This document shows positions 9,474 through 17,263 of a DNA stretch of 64,000 nucleotides, one piece after another. Location of the stretch: assembly GCF_015558675.1 (NCBI RefSeq), contig NZ_JADMOL010000001.1, positions 990,865 through 1,054,864 on the forward strand. Direction: 5' to 3'. Origin of the DNA: Paenibacillus sp. 1001270B_150601_E10. GTDB taxonomy: Bacteria; Bacillota; Bacilli; Paenibacillales; Paenibacillaceae. The first letter of the stretch is position 1. The number at the start of each line of letters is the position of its first letter. The position numbers and the translations under genes are program-made. Under the pieces are notes generated by a model, which was given only the letters and a program-made list of their open reading frames with translations, made no database searches and was not told the origin of the DNA.

Positions 9474-9511
9474 GACCAGCGCAAATATTCATGCTGCAAG
9501 TTTAACTTTAT

Positions 9512-9566
9512 AAAGCCTTTCAAGAAAGAATGAAGCCGTGCTTCCTCTTCCTTGAAAGGCTTTTTA
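9512..9566 (+). terminator. Terminator after glpK
   Basis: Perfect 13-bp stem AAAGCCTTTCAAG (9512-9524) with CTTGAAAGGCTTT (9551-9563), followed by TT. Confidence 0.85.
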
Positions 9567-9968
9567 CGTTCCCAGCGTGCAATCATCATCAATGGAGGTA
9601 TCTCGCCTTTCGTGCACAGCCTATCTCTATCGTTCATGGGTTGAACCGTCTGACAGAAGAGATTACGGCCATACTTCTCCCTTGAAATAACTCAATCTCC
9701 AATTTTTCTATAGAACTAGTAAATATGACTCATGCATCCAATTATGCATTCTAAAAATACATTTTCTATTATTTTACATTTTATAAGTGCGGCTGTACTT
9801 TTGATTTCTTCACCGTAAGGCGTACTAGGCTAACGTTATTCTTCATTTTTCTAGCTCTAATACCATGAATATTTCCGAGGAAATATTTATTTTCATGCAG
9901 GATTATTCCTCATTAATGAGGTACTTTATCGACAAATATATACACGACTTCCGACCTTTTGTCACCCC
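9567..9968. other. Intergenic stretch without a gene
   Basis: About 400 bp, increasingly AT-rich towards 9950. I found no reading frame with a ribosome binding site and no strong hairpin. Confidence 0.6.
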
Positions 9969-10026
9969 TTGACAGTCATGGTAGAATGATAGAATGAATT
10001 TGAAGAGGAGTCCTGCAGTAGGACTC
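9969..10026 (+). promoter_or_regulatory. Promoter and 5' hairpin of the coiled-coil/glycosidase pair
   Basis: TTGACA (9969-9974) and TAGAAT (9990-9995) are separated by 15 bp, slightly short for sigma-A. Just downstream GAGTCCT (10008-10014) and AGGACTC (10020-10026) form a perfect 7-bp hairpin in the transcript or an operator at about +5. Confidence 0.55.
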
Positions 10027-10048
10027 TATGTTTTGAGGTGATGGATAG

Positions 10049-10459
10049 ATGCAGCCTTCTTTGGAACCCCGCCCTTCAACCGAAAAGAGAACCCGAACGA
10101 AGGATCAAAAAGTCAATCCGTTATGGTTTTTGCTATTTTGGGTTGTCATGATTGGAGTAGGCATTACTGCCACTTATTTTTATAGCCAGCATATGAAGGA
10201 AAGCATGCTGAAGCAGTTGGAGGTTCAAACCGCACAGCAAATCGCAACCGTTCAGAAGAGCTATGAAGATCAGCTGAAGCAAATGAACGGCAAGCTGGAT
10301 GAGATGCAGAGCAAGATTCAATCGTTTAATGAGCTGCTGACCTTTACGAAGGACAACGCTTCGAATAAGACGGACAACAGCAACAAGCTCTATACACAGC
10401 TTAATGAAGTGAAAAAGCAGCTGGATGAACTGAAGAAGAAAATGGATCTATTGAAGTAA
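10049..10459 (+). CDS. Small single-pass membrane protein with coiled coil
   Basis: 136 residues with a GAGGTGATG ribosome binding site. A basic cytoplasmic tail (residues 1-25) is followed by one membrane helix (WFLLFWVVMIGVGITATYFY, ~27-46) and an extracytoplasmic heptad-rich segment to the end (LYTQLNEVKKQLDELKKKM). I do not recognise the family. It is 12 nt from the phosphodiester glycosidase gene and under the same promoter, so it may anchor or space that enzyme at the envelope; this is inferred only from context. Confidence 0.8.
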   Translation: MQPSLEPRPSTEKRTRTKDQKVNPLWFLLFWVVMIGVGITATYFYSQHMKESMLKQLEVQTAQQIATVQKSYEDQLKQMNGKLDEMQSKIQSFNELLTFTKDNASNKTDNSNKLYTQLNEVKKQLDELKKKMDLLK

Positions 10460-10471
10460 GGGGGAATGCTC

Positions 10472-11536
10472 ATGTTGAATATCAAACAGGTAAACCGTAC
10501 CTTTATGATGATCATCGCCCCCTTCGTCGGCATGATGCTCTGGATGCTCTTTTCGTCCTTATCTGTTCAGCTACATACACCTTCAGTAAGCATACCAACT
10601 CTAGATGACTGGAATGTGAAACATTCACAAATTATGCAAGGTTTGGATGGTGCAGATTCCTCAGTCCATTATACCGTTGATACCATAAAGCGCAGTTCCA
10701 CCTTGTACAATCAAATCACGACGGTCACCGGAAATATCGTCGATACTGCTGCCTCGCAAGCAAAACGGCCAGAGACGATCTATAATCGTCGCATTACCGC
10801 GAAGCTCGGCACCCCTATCGATTCCGTAAATAGCGATAAACTCACTGCAGAACTGTATCGCATTCACCAGCCAACCTATTCAGGCTATGCGCTGAAAGTG
10901 AAGCTGAAGGACACTTCAGCTATGACGATGTCGCTTGGATATGACAAGTATGGCGGATCAGAAACGACCATGCAGGCCGTCAATCGTTACGGAGCCGTTG
11001 CTGGAGTCAATGCAGGCGGGTTCGCGGATGGCGGAGGCAAGCGTTATCCTTTAAGCACAACGGTGCTGAATGGAAACTATATTTCTGGGTTTGAGTCCAC
11101 ATATAAGGACCTTACATTTGTCGGAATGGACAAGCAGGGAAGCTTGATCGGCGGCAAATTCCATGCAAAGGAACAGCTTGACCAGCTGGACCCGGCCTTT
11201 GGCGCGACCTTCGTGCCGCAGCTGCTTAGCCGAGGCATTAAGCTGACGATACCGGAGAAATGGAACTCGTCACCGCTTCGCGCTCCGCGTACTGTTATCG
11301 GCAACTACAAAGATGACCAACTTTTGTTTTTGGTTATCGACGGATACAATGAGAGCGGAAGCTCCGGCGCCACCTTATCCGAAATGCAGCAAAAGATGGC
11401 GAATCTAGGTGTGCAGGATGCTTACAACTTGGATGGCGGAGGATCCTCATCCTTGATCTTTAAAGGAAGAGTCGTGAACTCTCCTTCTGACGGACAGCTT
11501 AGGCCTTTGCCTACTCACTTTCTCTTTTTCAAATAG
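10472..11536 (+). CDS. Phosphodiester glycosidase family protein (NAGPA/DUF2233), membrane-anchored
   Basis: 354 residues from the ATG at 10472; an ATG two codons earlier is too close to the AAGGGGG binding site. An N-terminal membrane helix (MMIIAPFVGMMLWMLFSSL) acts as signal anchor. The C-terminal ~240 residues form the NAGPA domain, with GVNAGGF near the middle and the hallmark NLDGGGSSSL near the end. Family members cleave N-acetylglucosamine-1-phosphodiesters and in bacteria are linked to exopolysaccharide or wall-polymer processing. It follows the coiled-coil membrane gene by 12 nt. Substrate is unknown. Confidence 0.85.
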   Translation: MLNIKQVNRTFMMIIAPFVGMMLWMLFSSLSVQLHTPSVSIPTLDDWNVKHSQIMQGLDGADSSVHYTVDTIKRSSTLYNQITTVTGNIVDTAASQAKRPETIYNRRITAKLGTPIDSVNSDKLTAELYRIHQPTYSGYALKVKLKDTSAMTMSLGYDKYGGSETTMQAVNRYGAVAGVNAGGFADGGGKRYPLSTTVLNGNYISGFESTYKDLTFVGMDKQGSLIGGKFHAKEQLDQLDPAFGATFVPQLLSRGIKLTIPEKWNSSPLRAPRTVIGNYKDDQLLFLVIDGYNESGSSGATLSEMQQKMANLGVQDAYNLDGGGSSSLIFKGRVVNSPSDGQLRPLPTHFLFFK

Positions 11537-11616
11537 TCGCATTCCTTGATTAGAATGTATTTCCTTTTTGGAATGTTTTGGTTATAATGTAGGAAGTCTA
11601 GTTGGAGGTGTGCAGC

Positions 11617-11715
11617 ATGTCCTTGACTTTCTGGATTATTATGCTCGTTCTCGTCATGTTCTTAACGGCGATTCTTACATCTGGCTACAATGAGGACAAG
11701 ACTAAGGGACTCTAA
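11617..11715 (+). CDS. 32-residue membrane peptide
   Basis: ATG at 11617 follows GGAGGTGTGCAGC, an excellent ribosome binding site, and the frame ends at TAA 11713-11715. The peptide has one hydrophobic helix (residues 4-22, WIIMLVLVMFLTAILTSG) and a short charged tail (YNEDKTKGL). A TATAAT hexamer (11583-11588) lies 34 nt upstream, and a strong terminator follows 10 nt after the stop. Promoter, binding site and terminator together argue that it is a real monocistronic gene. No family recognised. Confidence 0.65.
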   Translation: MSLTFWIIMLVLVMFLTAILTSGYNEDKTKGL

Positions 11716-11725
11716 TGGAATGAAG

Positions 11726-11760
11726 AAGACTTCTCGCGTAAGATCGGGGAGTCTTTTTCT
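11726..11760 (+). terminator. Terminator after the 32-residue peptide gene
   Basis: A 10-bp stem with two G-U pairs, 11726-11735 with 11746-11755, followed by TTTCTTTT. Confidence 0.8.
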
Positions 11761-11863
11761 TTTCCCTGCAAAATGAAATTGACCTGCACCAGCGACCTCT
11801 TCCCCTAGGAGTAATCGCAGTGCAGGCCAATGATTGGACTAACGTTTTAACGAATAAGTGCTA

Positions 11864-12112
11864 TTATCTTACGAGATGCATCATATCACTCATACATTGC
11901 GTGCATATGTATCGTTCTTTGAATTCAGCGACTTCATCCATAGAGCCGCAGAATACGCATTTGGGACGATAACGCTCTAAAATAATATGGTCGCCTTGAA
12001 CCAATATTTCGACAGGATCCCCTTCATTCATCTGATAACGCTTTCTGAGCGACTTCGGAAGAACAATGCGTCCTAATTGGTCAACTTTGCGGACAACACC
12101 GGCAGGTTTCAT
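11864..12112 (-). CDS. AbrB/SpoVT-type transition-state regulator with C-terminal cysteine pairs
   Basis: 82 residues from ATG 12112 (MKPAGVVRKVDQLGRIVLP), AGAGGTG binding site 8 nt away; an in-frame GTG at 12121 lacks one. Residues 1-50 are a SpoVT-AbrB swapped-hairpin DNA-binding domain. The tail differs from classic AbrB: CVFCGS and CTQC form two CxxC pairs, as in a small zinc ribbon. B. subtilis AbrB has a different C-terminal dimerisation region. Probably a global growth-phase repressor of the AbrB/Abh type. Upstream sequence has Spo0A-box-like repeats around the promoter. Confidence 0.87.
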   Translation of the reverse strand: MKPAGVVRKVDQLGRIVLPKSLRKRYQMNEGDPVEILVQGDHIILERYRPKCVFCGSMDEVAEFKERYICTQCMSDMMHLVR

Positions 12113-12176
12113 CAGTAACACCTCTCTTATATATGTTCTATCTCATGCTTACCCTTGATAACGCTGCCTGAATAAC

Positions 12177-12239
12177 TTCGATAAAGATTAGTAGATTCCT
12201 GCTGAATATTGTCAATTGTTGAAATTTAATATTCGATAA
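12177..12239 (-). promoter_or_regulatory. Promoter of the AbrB-like gene flanked by Spo0A-box-like repeats
   Basis: On the minus strand TTGACA (12215-12210) and TACTAA (12193-12188) are 16 bp apart. The 10-mer CTTTATCGAA occurs twice, at 12241-12232 upstream and at 12186-12177 about the start point. TATCGAA differs from the Spo0A box TGTCGAA at one base. In B. subtilis Spo0A represses abrB from boxes downstream of its promoter, so the position fits; binding itself is inferred. Confidence 0.5.
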
Positions 12240-12302
12240 AGTAAATCTTCTAACTTTTTTCGAAATTGACCCCCATATAATTAAATGTAAAATGAACCTG
12301 CA

Positions 12303-12767
12303 TTATGCAAGTTCAGGGAAGTCTAGCTGTCTTAACGCCTCATAGACGACGATGGCAGCAGAGTTGGATAAATTCAGCGATCTAACCTTGTCACTCATTG
12401 GCATCTTCATGCAAGTTTCACGGTTAGCCTCAATGATCTCCATCGGAAGTCCTTTTGTTTCTTTGCCGAATACAAAGAAATCTCCGTCTTGATATTGAAA
12501 ATCCGTATAATACTTGTCCGCCTTCGTCGTCGCATAGAAGAATCTTGATCCTGCATACTTTTCCATCACTTCTGCAAATGAATCATGATATTCAATTTGG
12601 ACGGCATACCAGTAGTCAAGACCGGCACGCTTTAGGGTGCGATCATCGGTATTAAAGCCTAGCGGCCGGACGAGATGCAGGTGAATGCCTGTCGCCGCAC
12701 AGGTCCTTGCAATATTTCCTGTATTCGCTGGAATCTCCGGTTCAACCAGCACAATGTGTAAAGCCAT
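12303..12767 (-). CDS. trmL: tRNA (cytidine(34)-2'-O)-methyltransferase
   Basis: 154 residues, usual TrmL length. SPOUT-class features: N-terminal HIVLVEPEIPANTGNIARTC, the central FGKETKGLP and the C-terminal MPMSDKVRSLNLSNSAAIV, which forms the trefoil-knot SAM site. TrmL methylates the wobble base of tRNA-Leu isoacceptors. Monocistronic. An AGGTGAGC ribosome binding site precedes the ATG. Confidence 0.95.
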   Translation of the reverse strand: MALHIVLVEPEIPANTGNIARTCAATGIHLHLVRPLGFNTDDRTLKRAGLDYWYAVQIEYHDSFAEVMEKYAGSRFFYATTKADKYYTDFQYQDGDFFVFGKETKGLPMEIIEANRETCMKMPMSDKVRSLNLSNSAAIVVYEALRQLDFPELA

Positions 12768-13048
12768 GTTTTGCTCACCTCACAATTAGTCCTATCTATT
12801 ATACACGATTTTTGAATGGACGAGTCGAGGGAGCCGAGTTCAATCCAATTTGCATCATTCTATCGCCTATCCCCCAGTCTTTCCGCTGAGTCAACCATCA
12901 CGGACCGACCGAGGCTGCTTCTTGGCTTTCTTCATGTTATCCATAACATTCTCATTCATTTAAGCAGCTTATCACAATGCCACAATCCATGGGATGAATA
13001 AATATACATCTAGAGACTGACCTAACAATCGGCTCTAGGTTCGTGTTG
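12768..13048. other. Intergenic stretch without a gene
   Basis: Divergent space between trmL and the ABC exporter. I see no ORF with a ribosome binding site and no clear RNA structure in this part; the regulatory dyad starts at 13049. Confidence 0.6.
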
Positions 13049-13080
13049 ATGTTAACGCTATCATGATAGTATGTTAACAT
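13049..13080. promoter_or_regulatory. 32-bp compound dyad upstream of the ABC exporter
   Basis: ATGTTAAC (13049-13056) is mirrored by GTTAACAT (13073-13080), and between them CTATCATGATAG (13058-13069) is itself a perfect 12-bp palindrome. A possible -35 TTGATG (13046-13051) and -10 TAGTAT (13067-13072) overlap it. The arrangement is typical of an operator for a dimeric repressor of an efflux gene. No regulator gene is adjacent. Confidence 0.65.
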
Positions 13081-13156
13081 ATTCATGCGATGTAGGGTTC
13101 TGGATCATCAATATGCCAATCGCATAGATAGAGAAAATCGAACAGGAGATGGGGAT

Positions 13157-14908
13157 ATGACAGTTAAGAAGAGATCGACTTTTCGTCGGCTTCTTCCGTA
13201 CATGGGGAAGTATAAGGGTTCTTATGCAGGATTAAGTGTAACGATGGTATTTGATATTGGGCTCAATCTAGCCTTCGCTTGGTTTCTCGCCGCCGTATTG
13301 GATGCTGCTGTATCATATCAAACGGAAAAATGGGGAGGGCTCATCCTTATCGGTCTAGGTATCCTTATCTTGATGACCATGACGTACTTCACAGATATCT
13401 ATTTGAAGAATTCCGTTGCCGCGCGTTTACGTAATGATCTTCGGCAGGAGTCGTTAAGCCATATTTTGAGATATCCGTTTGCGCATTTTCATACCAAGCA
13501 TTCCGGCGATCTTATGTCTCGAATGACGAACGACAATGCCACGATTGGCGGAGCATGCTCATTTACGTTGATGGATTTGATTCGGAATCCATTGCTCGCC
13601 TTGTTTTCCTTTATCTATTTGTCACTCATCCATTGGCAGCTTGCCTTAATCTGTCTTTCAATGGGGCCTATCATGCTCATCATGGGAGCATTGTTTGGCA
13701 AGATTATGCGCCGAATCAGTCAACAAATTCAGGAGCAGAAGTCCGAAACGACGACGATCCTTCAAGATATTCTGCAATCGTTTATGGTATTGAAAACATT
13801 CGGCTTAGAACGGAAGCTGTTTGGCCGCTACCAGCAAAATAGCAACAGGATCGTTGCAAGCGAAATCAAAGAAGCTCGCATTCATGGGTTTGCGCACGGC
13901 ATGGGCGCATTTGTTAACTTTCTAACATTCATGATCGCCATTCTTATGGCCGGTTATTATGTTGCAACAGGCTCTCTTGAGGTAGGAGCAATGGGTGCCT
14001 TTATTCAGCTCATGAACTTCTTGGTGAACCCGTTCACACAGCTTCCAAGCACATGGGCGAATCTTCAACAGGCACTAGGCGGTGCAGACCGCGTATTTGA
14101 GGTCATTGACGGACCTGCGGAATATGAAGACATCCCGACTTCTCCTAAGCCAAGCAAACAATCTGTAAGCCTAGAGCTTCAGAATGTTACCTTCCGTTAT
14201 AGCGAAGAGGAGGAAAAAAACATCTTGGAGCAAGTGAATTTCAAGGCCAAAGCTGGACAAACCGTTGCAATAGTCGGACCTAGCGGAGGCGGCAAATCGA
14301 CCTTGTTCAAGCTCCTGCTTGGCTTCTACCCATTAAACAAAGGCCAGGTTCGATTAAATAACCGTGAAATAGATGCACTTCCGCTTGAGGAGTGGCGCAG
14401 CCATTTTGCATACGTGCCTCAAGAGACGTACTTATTCAGCGGCTCTATTCGAGACAATTTGCTTGATGGGAACGAGCATGCAACCGATGCTGAGCTTGAA
14501 GAAGCTCTGAAACAGGCCAATGCCTATGACTTCGTCAAAGAGCTGCCGCAAGGCATCCATACGTATGTCGGCGAAAAAGGAACACGTCTGTCTGGCGGTC
14601 AAAAGCAGCGCATTGCGATCGCACGGGCTATTCTGCGGGACGCTCCAATCCTGCTCTTAGATGAGGCTACAGCCGCTCTCGACAATGAATCTGAAGTGCT
14701 CGTTCAACAAGCCCTAACCCGTCTGATGAAGACACGCACTACGCTGGTTATCGCGCACCGATTAACGACGATCCAGCATGCGGACGAAATTCTTGTTCTC
14801 GAAAATGGCCAAATTGTAGAACGGGGTACACACGAAGAGCTCTTAGATCAATGCGGCAAGTACTCGGAGCTGTATCATCGACATACAGACGAGCTCATTT
14901 CTGCATAA
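13157..14908 (+). CDS. ABC exporter, fused permease and ATPase
   Basis: 583 residues from ATG 13157 (MTVKKRSTFRR), AGGAGATGGGG upstream; a longer frame to 13085 lacks conserved sequence and overlaps the promoter region. The N-terminal six-helix membrane domain (~20-310) is followed by a nucleotide-binding domain with Walker A GPSGGGKST, signature LSGGQKQR, Walker B ILLLDEATAALD and H-loop IAHR. It is a homodimeric or half-exporter of the MsbA/BmrA/LmrA type; the substrate (drug, lipid or peptide) is not deducible. The dyad 77 nt upstream suggests induction by a ligand-responsive repressor. Confidence 0.93.
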   Translation: MTVKKRSTFRRLLPYMGKYKGSYAGLSVTMVFDIGLNLAFAWFLAAVLDAAVSYQTEKWGGLILIGLGILILMTMTYFTDIYLKNSVAARLRNDLRQESLSHILRYPFAHFHTKHSGDLMSRMTNDNATIGGACSFTLMDLIRNPLLALFSFIYLSLIHWQLALICLSMGPIMLIMGALFGKIMRRISQQIQEQKSETTTILQDILQSFMVLKTFGLERKLFGRYQQNSNRIVASEIKEARIHGFAHGMGAFVNFLTFMIAILMAGYYVATGSLEVGAMGAFIQLMNFLVNPFTQLPSTWANLQQALGGADRVFEVIDGPAEYEDIPTSPKPSKQSVSLELQNVTFRYSEEEEKNILEQVNFKAKAGQTVAIVGPSGGGKSTLFKLLLGFYPLNKGQVRLNNREIDALPLEEWRSHFAYVPQETYLFSGSIRDNLLDGNEHATDAELEEALKQANAYDFVKELPQGIHTYVGEKGTRLSGGQKQRIAIARAILRDAPILLLDEATAALDNESEVLVQQALTRLMKTRTTLVIAHRLTTIQHADEILVLENGQIVERGTHEELLDQCGKYSELYHRHTDELISA

Positions 14909-14909
14909 T

Positions 14910-14948
14910 TTAGTTAACATTTTACATCCCGTTTACGTACTCTTAATG
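14910..14948 (+). promoter_or_regulatory. Possible Pho boxes upstream of the PhoP-like regulator
   Basis: TTTACA (14921), TTTACG (14932) and TTAATG (14943) start exactly 11 bp apart, with a weaker TTAGTT at 14910. This periodicity and hexamer type match the TT(A/C/T)A(C/T)A boxes bound by PhoP in Bacillus. A hairpin GGTTCAT/ATGAACC (14965-14989) follows. Autoregulation is inferred. Confidence 0.45.
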
Positions 14949-15029
14949 TGGCGATGATCATTCGGGTTCATAATGATTGTAAATGAACCTGTTATTCCAA
15001 AATGAGATGAGGTACAGGAGGATCGTCGC

Positions 15030-15746
15030 GTGAGTAAATACAAAGTGTTAGTTGTTGATGATGAGCCGTCCATTTCAACTTTAATCGAATACAATTTGAA
15101 GCTGTTTGGATTTGAGGTATTGTGCGTGTATGACGGTGATGCTGTGTTTGATGTATTAACTACTTTCCGTCCCGACCTCATCGTCCTCGATTGGATGCTG
15201 CCAAAGAAGGACGGCATCGAAGTATGCCGGAAGCTTCGTGAACAGCAGAATATGGTTCCGGTTATTATGCTTACAGCGATGCAGGACGTACATGATCGAA
15301 TCGTGGGGCTTGATAATGGTGCAGATGATTATATGACGAAGCCTTTCAGCCCGCAGGAACTCATTTCCCGCATTCAGGCCGTTATGCGCCGTGCCCGCTC
15401 CCTTCCTCAAACAAATGAAGACCAGCAATATGAGATAGGACATCTGCACGTTTCTGCTGATCAGCGTGAAGTTACGCTTGAAGGCCGCATCATTGAGTTA
15501 ACCCCTAAAGAATTCGAGCTACTGCTCTTCCTATGCCGCCATCGCGGAAAAGTATTAAGCCGCCAGCAGCTCTTGCATGGGGTATGGGACTATCACTTCC
15601 TAGGCGATACGCGAATTGTCGATGTCCATATTAGTCACCTTCGCGACAAGCTTGAGAAGAACGCGCGCAGTCCCGAATATATTCGTACCATTCGCAACGT
15701 TGGATACAAGCTTATGGAGCCTACATCCAAAAGCCATTTAGCATAA
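15030..15746 (+). CDS. PhoP-like OmpR-family response regulator without adjacent kinase
   Basis: 238 residues starting at GTG 15030, with AGGAGG 8 nt upstream. Receiver domain residues ~4-118 with acidic pair D10/D11, phospho-acceptor D54 in IVLDWMLPKKDG and K in TKPFSPQEL; the C-terminal winged helix ends in VRTIRNVGYK-like sequence (IRTIRNVGYKL). The closest kind I recognise is PhoP of Bacillus. Unlike phoP it is followed by a terminator-like hairpin and the convergent serC, so no phoR-type kinase lies next to it. A partner must be elsewhere. Confidence 0.85.
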   Translation: MSKYKVLVVDDEPSISTLIEYNLKLFGFEVLCVYDGDAVFDVLTTFRPDLIVLDWMLPKKDGIEVCRKLREQQNMVPVIMLTAMQDVHDRIVGLDNGADDYMTKPFSPQELISRIQAVMRRARSLPQTNEDQQYEIGHLHVSADQREVTLEGRIIELTPKEFELLLFLCRHRGKVLSRQQLLHGVWDYHFLGDTRIVDVHISHLRDKLEKNARSPEYIRTIRNVGYKLMEPTSKSHLA

Positions 15747-15772
15747 CATATCCCTCATTTTTGGTTTCATAC

Positions 15773-15805
15773 ATCCCCTGTCGATATCCCGAGTCGGCAG
15801 GGGAT
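15773..15805 (+). terminator. Hairpin after the response regulator gene
   Basis: ATCCCCTG (15773-15780) pairs perfectly with CAGGGGAT (15798-15805). The following sequence is only weakly T-rich, so termination may be inefficient. Confidence 0.5.
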
Positions 15806-15818
15806 TCTCATATGTAAA

Positions 15819-15849
15819 AACCCCAACCTCCATGACAGAGATTGGGATT
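15819..15849 (-). terminator. serC terminator
   Basis: On the minus strand a 12-bp stem with two G-U pairs (15849-15838 with 15830-15819) is followed by TTTAC. Confidence 0.8.
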
Positions 15850-15868
15850 AAGATGAGCCATCTTCTTT

Positions 15869-16963
15869 TTAGCTATGCTGCTGCTTGAATTCCTTCATAA
15901 ATTGAACGAGCGCTTCACAGCTGCTCTTCGGAACAGCATTGTAGATCGAGGCTCTAAGTCCACCCACGCTGCGATGCCCCTTTAGCCCTACGAAGCCTTC
16001 CTGTTCAGCTTGCTTTGCAAATTGCTTCTCCAACTCTTCTGTCTCGAGTCTGAAGGTTACATTCATCCGAGAACGGCTGTCTACTGCGGCAATTCCGCTA
16101 TAGAATCCTTGGCTGCCATCAATCGTATCATAGATAAGCTGAGCCTTCTCTTCATTATGCTTCTCTACCGCTTTCAGCCCGCCCTGCTCCTTCAGCCAAT
16201 GAAGCACTTGATTGACCATATAGATGGAGAAGGATGGAGGCGTATTGTACAAGGATTGATTCTTCTGGTGAATATCGTAGCGCAGCATTGTAGGAATATG
16301 CTTTGGACTTACAGTCAGCAGCTCTTCCTTCGCAATGACAACTGTTACGCCAGAAGGTCCTAGGTTCTTCTGTGCGCCTGCATAGATCATGCCGAATTGA
16401 GAGATATCCAATGGACGGCTAAGAATGTCGCTTGACATATCCACGATAAGCGGAACATCTCCAGTGTTCGGGAAGGATCGGAACTGTGTCCCCTCAATCG
16501 TCTCGTTCGAAGTCAAATGAACATAAGCTGCCTGCTCAGGCACCTGAATCGCCGCAAGATCAGGCATACGCGTGTAACGATCAGCTTCGGATGAAGCAAT
16601 GACTGCCGTTTCGCCGATAAGCTCAGCTTCCTTAATGGCCTTCTTTGCCCAGCTTCCCGTGTCTACATATGCGCCAACCTTGCCCGGCGCGAGCAAGTTC
16701 ATCGGAATCATTGCAAATTGAGTACTTGCACCGCCTTGAAGGAACAGCACATCATATCCCTCTGGAATGCTGAACAGCTCCTTCAACAGGTCCTTCGCCT
16801 CCTGATGAACGGCTTCATACACGCCGCCGCGGTGCGACATCTCCATAATCGACATTCCATTGCCGCGAAAGTCCACAAACTCTGCCTGAGCGCGCTCTAG
16901 TACCTCTAGAGGCAAGGCAGCAGGTCCCGCATTAAAATTGTAAGCACGTCTCTCTTGTACCAT
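15869..16963 (-). CDS. serC: Phosphoserine aminotransferase
   Basis: 364 residues, normal for SerC. Starts MVQERRAYNFNAGPAALP; PLP lysine in IYAGAQKNLGPSGVT; substrate-binding GHRSVGGLRASIYNA near the end. It converts 3-phosphohydroxypyruvate and glutamate to phosphoserine and 2-oxoglutarate in serine synthesis. Monocistronic, with its own sigma-A promoter (17008-17036) and terminator. serA is not adjacent. Confidence 0.97.
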   Translation of the reverse strand: MVQERRAYNFNAGPAALPLEVLERAQAEFVDFRGNGMSIMEMSHRGGVYEAVHQEAKDLLKELFSIPEGYDVLFLQGGASTQFAMIPMNLLAPGKVGAYVDTGSWAKKAIKEAELIGETAVIASSEADRYTRMPDLAAIQVPEQAAYVHLTSNETIEGTQFRSFPNTGDVPLIVDMSSDILSRPLDISQFGMIYAGAQKNLGPSGVTVVIAKEELLTVSPKHIPTMLRYDIHQKNQSLYNTPPSFSIYMVNQVLHWLKEQGGLKAVEKHNEEKAQLIYDTIDGSQGFYSGIAAVDSRSRMNVTFRLETEELEKQFAKQAEQEGFVGLKGHRSVGGLRASIYNAVPKSSCEALVQFMKEFKQQHS

Positions 16964-17007
16964 TCTCTCATCCCACCTTCTCGTTCTCTTGAAAAATGAT
17001 TATTGCC

Positions 17008-17036
17008 ATAATAGCAGTATTTTGACTTTCCTTCAA
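17008..17036 (-). promoter_or_regulatory. serC promoter
   Basis: Minus strand TTGAAG, 17-bp spacer, TATTAT. Confidence 0.7.
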
Positions 17037-17198
17037 CACGTTAATACGAAAATAAACGATAAAAAATGGATATTTGTTCGGAATTGAATGGTTTTCGTGT
17101 TCATTTCACGCTATTTGTCCTCTATAGGGAGACAAATTCCGAATTTAAGACTTTTTCACCCTGCGATTTGCCCCCACCATAACGAATCGAAATAAAAA

Positions 17199-17239
17199 GA
17201 GGCTGTCTCTAAGATTATCATATCTTAAGAGACAACCTC
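17199..17239 (-). terminator. glnA terminator
   Basis: A long stem of about 17 bp (17239-17222 with 17215-17199) followed on the minus strand by TTTTTATTT. Confidence 0.9.
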
Positions 17240-17263
17240 ACCCTTTATTTTATAAAGAAATGA

